Source of the DNA: Anaeramoeba flamelloides
Taxonomy: Eukaryota > Metamonada > Anaeramoebidae
Direction: 5' to 3'
NCBI GenBank assembly: GCA_027625915.1
Contig: JANTQA010000023.1
Coordinates: forward strand, 11,284,001 to 11,348,000
Length of the DNA stretch: 64,000 nucleotides
Below are positions 1 to 10,229 of this stretch, piece by piece; the stretch's first letter is position 1, and each line of letters begins with the position of its first letter. The notes beneath the pieces were generated by a model. It was not told where the DNA came from. It did no database searches and saw only the letters and a program-made list of their open reading frames with translations. A program made the translations under genes and the position numbers.

Positions 1-1
1 T

Positions 2-1339
2 TTGGATCCAAAAATTAATTTAAGAAATTTTTTAAAAATTATTTATCAAAAAAAAAAATTTACAAAAAAAGATCATAATAATTTTTCGAATAATACTGAA
101 AATGATAATGACTCTTTAAGAAATAACGATAACAACAGCATTAATAATAATAATAATACGATTCGTAGTAATATACCAAACCAAGTTATAATGTCAACTA
201 TCCACCAAGCAAAGGGGTTAGAATTTCCAATAGTATTTATTGTTTGTTTCAATGAAGGCAATTTACCTTTGCCTCCAAGATTTTCAAAAGAAAATTTCCA
301 AATGAATAATAATGGTAGAAAACTGAATTACAATACAATCGACTTGCAAGAAGAAAGAAGAATTGCAATGGTTGCCATGACCCGTGCGAAAGTTAAACTA
401 TATATAAGTTTTTCTCAGCAAGATAGATATAATAAAACAAAATCACCTTCACAATTCCTAGGTCAGATTGCAGAAGATTGCATAAAGTTATCTGACGAAA
501 ATATTAATCATATGCCAAATAATAACAACAATAACAACAACAGCAATAACAATGGCAAGCAAAATACAAGTATTTTAAAGCAAACAGAACGTTTGACTTT
601 TAAAAAATTCATCTCTAATGAAAAATTTAATCAACGGCAGCTACAACAAGAACAAAGACAATTGAAAGAATTTAGATTAGAACAACAAAAAGAAAGAAGT
701 TTAGCGCTTCAAAAAAAAAATTCCTTTTCACTCAAAAGCCGAAATGTACCTTTCCAAAACGAATCGAATTTTTTTCAGCAAGCTTCAACACTCCAGCCAA
801 AAGTACATCATCAAAGAACTCGAAATCATAAAATGACAAAACTTAATTCAAAAAATTTTAAAAATATAAAAAATAATAGCCAATCTAAAAGGAGTGCAAA
901 TAATTCAATTAGAAATACAATAAAACCACAACATGTCAAAAAGAAACCAAATCAATTGAAATTTATAAATTCGGGTCAAAATGCTACAATCAATAAAAAA
1001 GATATTTTTTCAATTTCCAAACAAACAAATAGTGCCCAAAAATTGAAATCCAATACATTTAATAAGAAGTTCAAACCATTTCAAAAAACTAACAATAATT
1101 ATAGTCAAAAGAATTCTTTAAAGCCCAAATTATTTAATTATAACAATTCGAAAAATACTCAAAAAACAACTAAAAAAAGAAGATTTATAACTAAGCCCCC
1201 GTGTCGGAATTATAACAGTGATTCCTTTTCAAATTCGATTTTATCGAATCGTAAATATATTAAAAACCATTTGTTATTCACAGAAAAGACAGATTATGAC
1301 GATTATGAAAATTTTCAAAATAAAAGATTCGAGTATTAA
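2..1339 (+). CDS. UvrD/Srs2-like superfamily 1 DNA helicase, C-terminal part (5' end outside window)
   Basis: The frame is open from the window edge, with no ATG at its start, so the gene begins upstream. Two helicase motifs are clear. Motif V, STIHQAKGLEFPIVFI, lies at about nt 191-240, and motif VI, EERRIAMVAMTRAK, at about nt 350-395. Together they identify the second RecA-like domain of the UvrD/PcrA/Rep/Srs2 family, 3'-5' ATP-dependent DNA helicases acting in repair and removal of recombinase filaments. The Arg in motif VI (TRAK) is the expected ATP-contacting residue. After motif VI come about 300 residues of low-complexity tail: an Asn run, a Gln/Arg-rich coiled stretch and many Lys, Asn and Ser residues, ending at TAA 1337-1339. 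Such tails are common in AT-rich protists and may carry nuclear localisation. Motifs I-IV must lie upstream. UvrD versus Srs2 or Fbh1 cannot be decided from this part. Confidence 0.85.
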   Translation: MDPKINLRNFLKIIYQKKKFTKKDHNNFSNNTENDNDSLRNNDNNSINNNNNTIRSNIPNQVIMSTIHQAKGLEFPIVFIVCFNEGNLPLPPRFSKENFQMNNNGRKLNYNTIDLQEERRIAMVAMTRAKVKLYISFSQQDRYNKTKSPSQFLGQIAEDCIKLSDENINHMPNNNNNNNNSNNNGKQNTSILKQTERLTFKKFISNEKFNQRQLQQEQRQLKEFRLEQQKERSLALQKKNSFSLKSRNVPFQNESNFFQQASTLQPKVHHQRTRNHKMTKLNSKNFKNIKNNSQSKRSANNSIRNTIKPQHVKKKPNQLKFINSGQNATINKKDIFSISKQTNSAQKLKSNTFNKKFKPFQKTNNNYSQKNSLKPKLFNYNNSKNTQKTTKKRRFITKPPCRNYNSDSFSNSILSNRKYIKNHLLFTEKTDYDDYENFQNKRFEY

Positions 1340-1757
1340 TATTCCTTTGATACGTTTTTAACTTTATTTATTATTTTTTTTTTGTTATGGTTTTCCCTTT
1401 CCTTTTCCTTTCCATACACTTTTTCTTTTTCTTTTGAATTAAAATTTTTCCACAAAATGTTGTTAATTTTTTATTGGTATTAAATTCCACCTCACGTTCA
1501 ACTTCAATTTTTGTTAAAAAAAAAAAAAAAATATTATTAATAAATTATTTCAGAAATTCTAATTAAACTCTTTTTTAGAATGAAATGTTGGTGCTTATTC
1601 GTCAGTTTAGATATACCATAAAATAAAAATTAAATTGGTAATTACAATTTTATTTATAAGAATTTATTACACTAATATTGGGGTTATAACAATAATAAGA
1701 AGTAAATTTTAATTTGTTCAAATTTTACGAATAAAGATTGATCTGGTAAAGGTAAAA
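1340..1757. other. AT-rich spacer after the helicase gene
   Basis: No coding signal was seen. It begins with T-rich 3' flank, including a TTTCC/CTTTTC-rich stretch near 1394-1430 and an A run near 1516-1530, and leads into the nest of inverted-repeat elements that starts at 1758. Confidence 0.6.
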
Positions 1758-1806
1758 TAAACCCCATTTCAAAAAGTGTGACTAGCTTAAATTAATAAAT
1801 TGAATG
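1758..1806 (-). repeat. Family 2 MITE, terminal fragment
   Basis: This is a 49-bp piece matching the right end of family 2 in reverse: TAAACCCCATTTCAAAAAG, then a GTGACT core and an AATAAATTGAA motif. The same end is seen at 2933 and, forward, at 33940-33975. It is cut off exactly where a family 1 element starts at 1807, consistent with insertion at a TA or with later rearrangement. Confidence 0.55.
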
Positions 1807-2356
1807 TAAACTAAAATTCAAAATTTTCCACACAGTTAAAATGGTTCAAAACATCACAATAATACAATTTCATTCAAATTAGAAATAATTTTGATTTTGA
1901 GAAAATATGAACATCATTTTTTCATATTTTAGTTTTTTTGTTTTCATTTTTTTTTTGAATTACGTAACTTGTTTAAGTAGATCAATTTTTTTTTCAACTA
2001 TTGATATTATGTTAAAGTTTGGGTGGTTCAAATATATAAGAACTCAAATAAAATAAGTTGATAGTATCTAACACTTTTGATCAATCAAACATTCATAATA
2101 GAATTTAAACGAATATACCAATATACCAATATATTTTTATGTTTTACCATCTCCAAAATTTTTAACACTCTTTTAATTTATAGATATTTATAATTATTTA
2201 TTTTTTGTTTTGTGAGTATTGTAATTTATAAAAAAAGTGTTAAAATTTCAATTAGTGAATGGTTTTAATTTGGTATTTCTACGAGAATTGATTTAACAAG
2301 TTTTTTTTTCCAAAAATTTGGATTTTGGTGTGTTAAAAACACTGAATTAAAGTTTA
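1807..2356 (+). mobile_element. Family 1 MITE, copy 1 (~550 bp)
   Basis: A non-coding element with imperfect terminal inverted repeats: left end TAAACTAAAATTCAAAATTT followed by TCCACACAG, right end TGTGTTAAAAAC...AAAGTTTA. It aligns along its length with copy 2 at 2365, sharing blocks such as GAATTACGTAACTTG, TTCAACTATTGATATTA and GGTAGTATCTAAC-like text, and more distantly with copies at 26067 and 44275. The outermost TA at each end could be the target duplication of a Tc1/mariner-type element. No transposase frame is present. Confidence 0.75.
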
Positions 2357-2364
2357 TATAGATA

Positions 2365-2900
2365 TAAACTAAAATTCAAAATTTTCAACACAGCTAAAAC
2401 GTTCCAAACAATCCCGATAATATAATTTCATTGAAATTGGAAATAATTTTGATTTTTGTAAAAATTGAAAATCATTTTTTCATCTTTTAGTTTTTATTTT
2501 CATTTCCATGTTTGAATTACGTAACTTGTCTCAGTAGATCATAAATTTTTTTCAACTATTGATATTAGGTTAAAGTTGAGTTGTTCCAAATAGAAGAATT
2601 TAAATAAAATTAGTTGGTAGTATCTAACCTTTGATCGATCAATAATTCCGAATAGAATTTAAACACATTTACTAATGTATTTTTTTGTTTTGCTCTCTCC
2701 AAAATTTTCAAAACACCCATGATTTATCTGTATTGATGATTATTTATTTATTTATTTGTGAGTATTGTAATTTATAAACAAGTGTTAACATTTAAATTAG
2801 TGAATGGTTATAATTTGGTAAATCTTCTTGAATTGATTAAATAAGTTTTTTTTTTCAAAAATCGAATTTTAGTGTGTTAAAAATTTTGAATTGGGGTTTA
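2365..2900 (+). mobile_element. Family 1 MITE, copy 2 (~536 bp)
   Basis: It lies head-to-tail after copy 1, separated by only eight bases. Left end TAAACTAAAATTCAAAATTT then TCAACACAG; right end TGTGTTAAAAATTTTGAATT then GGGGTTTA. The interior matches copy 1 closely (ACGTAACTTG, CAACTATTGATATTAGGTTA, GTAGTATCTAACC, GATCGATCAATAA). Two adjacent copies of similar divergence may be separate insertions at neighbouring TA sites or a tandem duplication. Confidence 0.75.
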
Positions 2901-2932
2901 TATATATTTATTGCTTTTACTATCTGTGAAAA

Positions 2933-3512
2933 ATTAATTTTATTTCAAAAATTGTAACTCATCTAAAACAATAAATTGAATAATGATAAAAATGTATATC
3001 CTTTCGTATTGAAGAACCACTATTAATTAAATCTTTTGATTAATACACTTTTAAATCATTCTAAAAATATAAAAGTCTCATATTGTATAAAAAATAAAAG
3101 CAAAAATAAACAAAAAGTGAGTAAAATTTTTTGAAATGAGCAATGCAGATTATTTATTATTACTGACCTTTCAATGAAAAAAGTCAACATAAAGATTTTT
3201 GGCTAATAATTAAAATCCATTTGAAAAATCAAAACAGAGTCTCAATTTCAAAATCCATTTTATATTTTTTTGAAGAACTTTTTTTTTCTACTTAATCTTT
3301 TGCAAAGAAAAAAATTAAAGCCACAAAAAAATATAGAAAAAGAAAAACAAATAGAAAAAAAAAATTTAAAAACGAAAAACAAAAATTTACAAAATTAGAA
3401 AAAACGATTCTGATTTAAAAATTCAAAAGTTTTTTTGATGAGAAGGGATGAAACCATAGAATAACTTCCAAAGACATTATAAAATGAGTCAAAATTTTTA
3501 TAAAGTGGTTTA
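2933..3512 (-). mobile_element. Family 2 MITE, copy 1 (~580 bp, reverse)
   Basis: Read on the minus strand it matches the copies at 22419 and 33346. The left end, a TTTTGACTCATTTTATAATG-like sequence, lies near 3512, and the right end TGAGTTACAATTTTTGAAAT near 2960-2940. An internal copy of the terminal sequence (GCTCATTTCAAAAAATTTTA on the minus strand) lies near 3120-3145. The interior holds long A and T tracts and no coding frame. Confidence 0.65.
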
Positions 3513-6500
3513 GTATCATCTAATTTTATTTGTTTGTCGATTTACTTCTAAGATATAAATTGCGACCTTTTATCATTTATTTATAACACCTTTTTAAATC
3601 TTATCAAAAAGAATATATAAGAAAAAAAATAAAAAAAATCACAAAAATGAATAAAACTAATTTTCAAAAAATGAAAAATGTTTTCAAATTAAGGAAAGGT
3701 ATTCTTTTAATTCTGGTGATTTATTAACAGTGGATATTTTATAAAATTATGTTCAATATTGTTTATTTATTGTTTCAACTTTTTCTTCTAGTTTTAATAC
3801 AATATTATTATTCTTATTGATATTTATTTTTTCTATTTTTTATTTTAATTTATTGGTATTGCATTGTAGAAGAGAATTCTCGTTGGCAAACCTTATTTCT
3901 GAAATTGGCTCTCACCCGAAATAATAAATTGAATAAAAAAAAATCTTTCTAAATATTACAATTTAAATAAATCAAAAAAATATTCACAATTTTTTTAACA
4001 ACAAATATATTGTTTAATGGTATTATGAAGTTGTGAAATGAAATAGGATAAAATTGTATTATAAGTAATAACAATAATTTAGTAATTATTAAAGTAATTA
4101 GATGATCTGAATATTTGTTTAAATGTTTAAAAAACCAATAGATACATTAAGAATTTTTTAGCAACAAGTAAAAAATTAATTTATTCAAATATAAAATCGA
4201 TTTTAGAAAGAAATTAGTCAATTCAAAACTCAAAAATATGAATTTTAGCAACTTTATTTTATTTTCATTTTTATAAAAAAAGATTATATTCACCTTATTA
4301 ATATTATTGAAGAGGTGCAATTCATGAAAATTTTTTCATGCTTGTCTGAAATCCTAAATTTGTTTCGAGTGAGAAGTTTTATTTTTAAAACTTTCTTTTT
4401 TTGTTTTTTTGAAATTTAATTAAAAAATATTTTTTTGTTTATCTTTCAATTTTTTTTTTGCAATAAATTGACTATTCCTTCAAATTATTTGAATTTTTGA
4501 TTTTTTATGAATTTAAAGTTAAATTTTCAAATGAACTTAAACAAATAGCCAAGTTAATGATTTTTTTTTTGAAATTTAAATGGGGAGTATAATTGTTGTA
4601 AAATAAAAAAAATGATAATAATTTGATGAGAGAAAATTTCTTATTAACAGTTTAAGATTAATCTTTTTTTCAACTTATTTAGAATAATTTTTAGACTTAA
4701 AGTTGATATGTTCAATTACTATCATTTTCTTATCATATAATTTAAGAAAAAAATATAAACAAAGATAAAAGAAAAAAAATGAAAAATAAATTAATAATAA
4801 AAATATAATAACTTATCACTTGTGAAGTTCGAGAGAGGGAAATTGATTTTGAATTTTGATGTTATTTAATTAAATTTTGAAATATTGACTCGGTAATATT
4901 ATGAAAAACTCTCAATAAATAAAGTGGGAAACAATTATTTGTTAAAATATTTAAATTGATATAAAATCTTTTTCATGACGATAAAAAAATACATTTTTTA
5001 TCTTCCAAAAATCTCAATTTACAGATTATCATTTCTTGATTCAATTGAATAAAAAATATTTTATTAATCAAATAATTGTATAAAAATTGATTTTATTTCT
5101 GTTAATAAATCATCATGAAAATTAATTTATTGCTAATTTTCAAATAATTAAAATATTATTTCACATTTATATTTTTTATAAAAATAGAAGAAGTCTCAAC
5201 AAATAACACCATAATTAAATGTTTTATGATATATTTTAAATATTTCTTTTTGTAATTACATTGGAATATTTAACTGTTTTTAACAATAACAAGGTATTAA
5301 ATTTAGATAGAAGATAAAATATTGTGAAAGGGTGTTAATTATATTTGATTTTTAAAAAAAGGATATTATTGAAACTAAATTTTAAAATAATAATATTAAT
5401 CCCAAAAAAAAAATAATAATAATAATTTGAAAGAAAATATTATTTTAAAGAAAATTTCCAAATAAATTTATTTAAATAATTGTTTTTGCAGTTAATGCTG
5501 GTCTTATTTATTGTTAAAAAATGAATTAATTCAATATTTTTGATCCAACATTCTTGTTGAAACAAATTATCGATTTAATTATCTATATCTTTTTTTATAT
5601 ATTTATCAATTTTTTTTTATTTGTTTATAGTTTCACTTTTGTTTCTTTTTTTATTATTATTTCTGTAAAATGTTAATTTTGATTATATATATATTCTACT
5701 CAAATTTAAACAAAATTTGTTGACTAGATCTTGAATTTTTTTAAAAGTTTCAAAAATATAATAAGTTATTGTTTCAAGTATTTCTTTAATATTATATTCT
5801 TTGTGAATTAAAATGATTAAATCCTTAAAATCGAAAAAAAATAATTAATTTCTGAATTTTTTCCAAAATTTACATTTTTTTTTTTTTCATTTTCTTAATA
5901 ATTAATTTTCAAAACTCTATTTAAGAACATTATTTATTATCTATGTATTATACTTAACTTATTTATTGGTTTCTTTTCTCGCTTCATTAAGTCATAATTT
6001 TTGAGCACATGATAAATTTCCTTTACTTGTTAAAATAAATAATATAGATTGTAACCTTACGAAACAATCAAAATTCCAAAACAATGAATGGAAATTATCT
6101 ACATAATAATTATTATAATAAAAAATATATTTTCAAGAAACTTTATAACAACTATATAATTTTTTTCATTGGATAATTTGTAGTCTCTTAAGAAATTATT
6201 TTCACCCTACATTGGCCAATAATCAAAGTTTCTTGTAATCGGAGATAAATCTATTAAATGTACCATAACTCACATGACTCTAAAAAATCTTTTTTACTTT
6301 TTTGAAAAAAATTATTACATTTTTAGAGAATCAGTTTTTAGTAATTATAATTTGGTAATTTTTTTCTAATTCCTTTTCCAAATCGAAAAATAGAAACTCA
6401 AAATATTATTATTCCTGTATTTAATAATTCATCTTTAGAATTTCCAAAAGTAACTGTTTTTTCGAATTTTTATTAATTCCAAGATTAACTCAATAAACAC

Positions 6501-7320
6501 CAACCATAAAAATCCCATGAATGATTAATTTTGTTTCCTTTTTAATAATTCTAATTGTATCATCTATATATTTCCCATATTTGTCAAAATATGAATATAT
6601 TGTTAAAAGAATCCTTGTTAAATATTTGATTTTTTTTAAGCAATTGAATTTTTAAGCAACTAATCAACCTTTTCAACAAATTTAAGAAAGATATTTTACA
6701 ACTTTGGATTCTGAAAATCGATAATTCAGACTTTAAATTTATTATGAAATACAGATTTTTTTCTGAAATTGTTATATGTTTTATACTAATAAAAGGGATA
6801 TTTTTCATTGATGATATTCGACTTATATTACTACTTTAATCATCGAATTTTATAGACCTTTCAACAATGAAGTACTAATTTAATTATACTTTATAAGAAC
6901 TTACTTTAGTCTTAGGGTTCTACCTTGTAGAAACGAATCCCTGAAAAGAATCAATTATAATAAATAAAGTTTTGATCAAATTCTTCATTTTCTGCCTTCC
7001 TTTCCAAAACCTAAAATCCACTTTGAAAGCTGTGTAAAAAAGTGAGGAACAAAGGTTTTGTCTGCATTATTCAAACTGTTTGATTCACCTTCTTTTCAAC
7101 AGTTTATTAATTTGTTCTAACTTTGATCCAACCCTTTTTGAAAACATTTTTTCCATTTTTTCTTTTTTTTCTCATTTCAAATTTCTTGTTTATTAACAAT
7201 CTCCTAACTTCAAAACCAACACAAACCCTTTTTAATTTTTATCCAAAATAAAAAACAAAGAAAAAAAAAAAAAAACTGAAAACAAAAAATCAACACACTT
7301 AATTAATCTTGACTGATCTA
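3513..7320. other. AT-rich intergenic region, no gene seen
   Basis: About 3.8 kb of spacer with only short random open frames; the frame on the minus strand at 6584-6808 has no recognisable composition or start context. Base composition stays near the background of long A and T tracts. The last ~300 bp before the BTB gene are C- and A-richer on the plus strand (for example AACTTCAAAACCAACACAAA near 7207), which may be its promoter and 5' leader. No known motif was identified. Confidence 0.5.
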
Positions 7321-8823
7321 ATGTCAAATTCTATTGAAGAAGTACTTTCAAACTATTTGTATAATCAAGAACTTGCGGATGTCAAATTCAATGTGGGTAA
7401 AAATAAAAAAGTGTTTTATGCACACAAGATGGTGTTGTCTATTGTGTCAAGCTTTTGGGAGAAGCAATTCTATTCAGAAAATTGGGAATCTAGCGATCAC
7501 CTTGGTGTCACCGAAATTGATGTGCCCGATATTGAGTGTGAAACCTTTGCACACTTTTTAGAGTATGCGTATAAAAAGGAAATCCAACCAAAGAAGGGTA
7601 TGGTAACAAAAATCTATTTTGTCGCGCAAAAGTACGAAATGGAGGAGTTAAAGCAATATTGCATGAAAGAATTCAAAAGGTCTCTCAACGAAACAAATTA
7701 TATTGCATATTACGAATTTGGAAAACAAATCGGGGTCAAAGAGTATACGCAATATGCAAAGCAATTTCTTGAAAACCATAGTGATCGCATCATCAGAAAT
7801 AAGGAATGTTTCAAATCCTTATCGATTGACACGATCAAAATGATTTTAGGTTTAAAAAAATTGATGGCGAAGGAGATTGACATTTTCCAAGCCTTAGTGG
7901 AATGGGCAAAGGAAAAAAAGGCAACCAAATGTAAGGACAATAAAAGTGTCACTGTGAAAACCCTCCTGCAGGACTTTTTGCCCAATATTAGGTTAGACTT
8001 GATGGATTTTAAAGATTTGAAAATCGTGAAGGAAACGGGTCTTTTCCCTGTCCAGCAATTGTTCAACCATTCCATAAATCTGATCCAGAAAAATAAAATC
8101 AAAATTTGTCCTTTGACGAGAGCAGGCCCACAGTTAGAACATTTGAAAGTGCTCCTGTTAGCTGCTGCGCGCAGGGGCCAAACACGATTGGAGCATTTAC
8201 AAGACACAATCAAAAGCAATGGCATCCAATATGTTACAGTTATTGATATCAACACAACCACCCCAACGTTCGAATTCATTAACCAATATGACGCTGTTGT
8301 CTTGCGTGGCCGAAATGGTTCGGGGATGATCAACCCAAATATCTTGGGAGATCACTTAGCGAGGTTTGTCAAGGGTGGCAAGGGGCTTGTTGTAATTGCA
8401 ATTAACACCCTCATCAATGCAGACGGCTACAGAATTAAAGGAAGGATCGTAGATGACGAGTTTATCCCGCTGGCAATTGGAGAGCGAATTCAAGAAAGTT
8501 CCAGAAATTTGGGTGATGTGTTAATACCTGAACACCCGATCATGGAAGACGTCAAATCTTTCAAAACAAAGGAATACGCCCATCTTATTGGCACGCAGAA
8601 TATCAATGGCGGGAAATTAATTGCTAAATGGTCAAATGGATACCCTTTAATAACAGAAAAAAATAAAAAAGAAGGGTATGGGACAGTTGTTTGTTTAAAT
8701 TTCCATCCAATGTCAACAAAAATTACAGACGATTGTGGTAAAGCATGGCTACATGGCACAGATGGCAATAAAATAATCTCAAATTCGGTTGCCTATGTTG
8801 GGATGAGATATTATTATAATTAG
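7321..8823 (+). CDS. BTB/POZ-BACK protein with a class I glutamine amidotransferase-like C-terminal domain
   Basis: A single-exon gene of 500 residues. The open frame extends 12 bases upstream, but the first ATG is at 7321. Residues about 15-120 form a BTB/POZ domain (LADVKFNVG, FYAHKMVLSIVSSFWEKQF, then EYAYKKEIQP). Residues about 125-225 look like a BACK helical region, as in Cullin-3 adaptors. From about residue 275 comes a different alpha/beta domain: strand KVLLLAAA, then YDAVVLRGRNGSG, LGDHLARFVKGGKGLVVIAIN, and a final GTVVCLNFHP. That order of strands resembles the type 1 glutamine amidotransferase (DJ-1/PfpI/ThuA-like) fold. The nucleophile position after the KGGKGLVVIA strand holds no Cys, so catalysis is doubtful; it may be a binding module. 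I infer a substrate adaptor for a Cullin-3 ligase, unproven. Local GC is clearly higher than in the flanks. Confidence 0.85.
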   Translation: MSNSIEEVLSNYLYNQELADVKFNVGKNKKVFYAHKMVLSIVSSFWEKQFYSENWESSDHLGVTEIDVPDIECETFAHFLEYAYKKEIQPKKGMVTKIYFVAQKYEMEELKQYCMKEFKRSLNETNYIAYYEFGKQIGVKEYTQYAKQFLENHSDRIIRNKECFKSLSIDTIKMILGLKKLMAKEIDIFQALVEWAKEKKATKCKDNKSVTVKTLLQDFLPNIRLDLMDFKDLKIVKETGLFPVQQLFNHSINLIQKNKIKICPLTRAGPQLEHLKVLLLAAARRGQTRLEHLQDTIKSNGIQYVTVIDINTTTPTFEFINQYDAVVLRGRNGSGMINPNILGDHLARFVKGGKGLVVIAINTLINADGYRIKGRIVDDEFIPLAIGERIQESSRNLGDVLIPEHPIMEDVKSFKTKEYAHLIGTQNINGGKLIAKWSNGYPLITEKNKKEGYGTVVCLNFHPMSTKITDDCGKAWLHGTDGNKIISNSVAYVGMRYYYN

Positions 8824-10031
8824 TTTTGTTAATTTTGAATTATTTGTATTGAAGAATTCATTTTTAATTATATGTGTGTGTGTGTGGGGGGGGGCTTAAG
8901 TGTGTGTATATGTGCATCGTGGTGTGTGTGTGTTAGTATGTGTAGTTTTATATGTGCTATTTAATTGATTTTTTATTATTTATTTTATATAAAAAATAAA
9001 TTGAATAATTTTTTTTGATTATATTTTAGAGCATTTTACGATATCGGTGTTCAATCACTATAAAGTTATAAAAATTCAAAATTTTAATCGAATCACTATA
9101 TTTTAGAAAATCGCTATATTCAATATTATTCCACTAATATCACAAATTGCGATATTCTCAAAATCATAATATTTGATATTATCGCAATAAGATGAATCCT
9201 GGTATTCTCTAAAAGTAGTAATAAATGTCAAAATATAGCGAAAAATCAAACCACACTATTAATTTCATTTCGATGTAATAGTTGATGACTTTGAGGGCTA
9301 AATCAATAATATTTTTAATAAAGAAAAAATTTTTATTGATCAAAGGGTAGATTACTTGAAAAAAAAGTTATTATTTTAAAAAATACCAAAAAATATACTT
9401 GATTAAATCAAGGATCGGATCAAAAATTTTCATTGTATTTTTATTTTAATTTTGGTTAACATATCAATTGATCCCTTTAGATCAGCAAACATAATAAGCG
9501 AAAGGCTAATAAATATTTTATCGGTCAATCCTGTGTTCTAAATTGAGTTGAGTAAAAAGGTTTCTAAAACAACCAACTCTTCTCGTGTTCTTGAAAGAAT
9601 GTGTTGTTGGGTTAAAATAATTTTTTATTCTTGGAAAGTTGAAAGGGGTTAATTAACTATTCAAAAGCTTTCTCAACAGCCTAGTTATATTATCACTGAT
9701 TAAACAGATTGTTTGTACATTTAATTTTCTTTTTGTTATTCTTCTTCTTTGGGTATCTTTGTATTGGACAGACTACATAATAAACTTTTAAGATTTTGTT
9801 TTGATCAATCACCACTAATAAGTGGGGAAATTATTCTTTCTTCTTTTCGGTTATTGAACCTGTGAAGGTAATAATCCCATTTTAATAAAAAATCCTTCTA
9901 TTTTTCAAGTATAATTTCAAAAAATGGGGCATATCATTCATCAGACAAAAATTTTTTTATTGTTTTTTGCTTTTAAATAATAATGTATATTACTATGTGT
10001 TTATAGATAATAAAGAATATAGATTAATAAA
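8824..10031. other. Spacer after the BTB gene, with a TG microsatellite
   Basis: No gene was seen. A (TG)n tract with a ten-base G run occupies about 8873-8944. Around 9020-9250 there are several scattered copies of ATCGCTATATT or its reverse complement, which may be the remains of a short inverted-repeat element. The remainder is featureless AT-rich DNA. Confidence 0.45.
8873..8944 (+). repeat. TG dinucleotide microsatellite with G run
   Basis: Alternating TG units interrupted by a run of ten G and by TATATG, starting some 50 bp past the BTB stop codon. Confidence 0.85.
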
Positions 10032-10229
10032 TACAATCAGTTCGACTTTTAAGGCACAAACTTTCAAGGAAATTTTAGGCACAAAAAAATCTGAAATTAA
10101 GGCACAAAATTCAGATTCTAGTAAAATAAACTGTAAAAAAAATATTACAAATTTTGTGCCTTAATTTGAGATTTTTTTATGCCCAAAATTTCCTTGAAAG
10201 TTTGTGCCTTAAAAGTGGGACTGACTGTA
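10032..10229. mobile_element. Palindromic MITE (family 3), copy 1
   Basis: A ~198-bp near-perfect palindrome. The left arm starts TACAATCAGTTCGACTTTT, and the right arm ends AAAAGTGGGACTGACTGTA. Each arm carries AAGGCACAAA (or its complement) three times about 23-26 bp apart, at 10051, ~10076 and 10099 on the left. The centre is an A/T loop around 10120-10150. Transcribed, it would fold into one long hairpin. Ends of the TACAGT...ACTGTA type are typical of Tc1/mariner elements with a TA target duplication. Confidence 0.85.

Noticed and set aside
1807-2900. Two similar ~540-bp repeats in tandem as LTRs of a retroelement
   Set aside because: Each copy has its own terminal inverted repeats and only eight bases lie between them; no retroelement coding sequence is present.
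7710-8333. Minus-strand 207-codon frame
   Set aside because: Shadow of the BTB gene, which has clear domains on the plus strand.
9967-10164. Plus-strand 65-codon frame
   Set aside because: It runs into the left arm and loop of a palindromic MITE; similar text occurs in other copies without an open frame.
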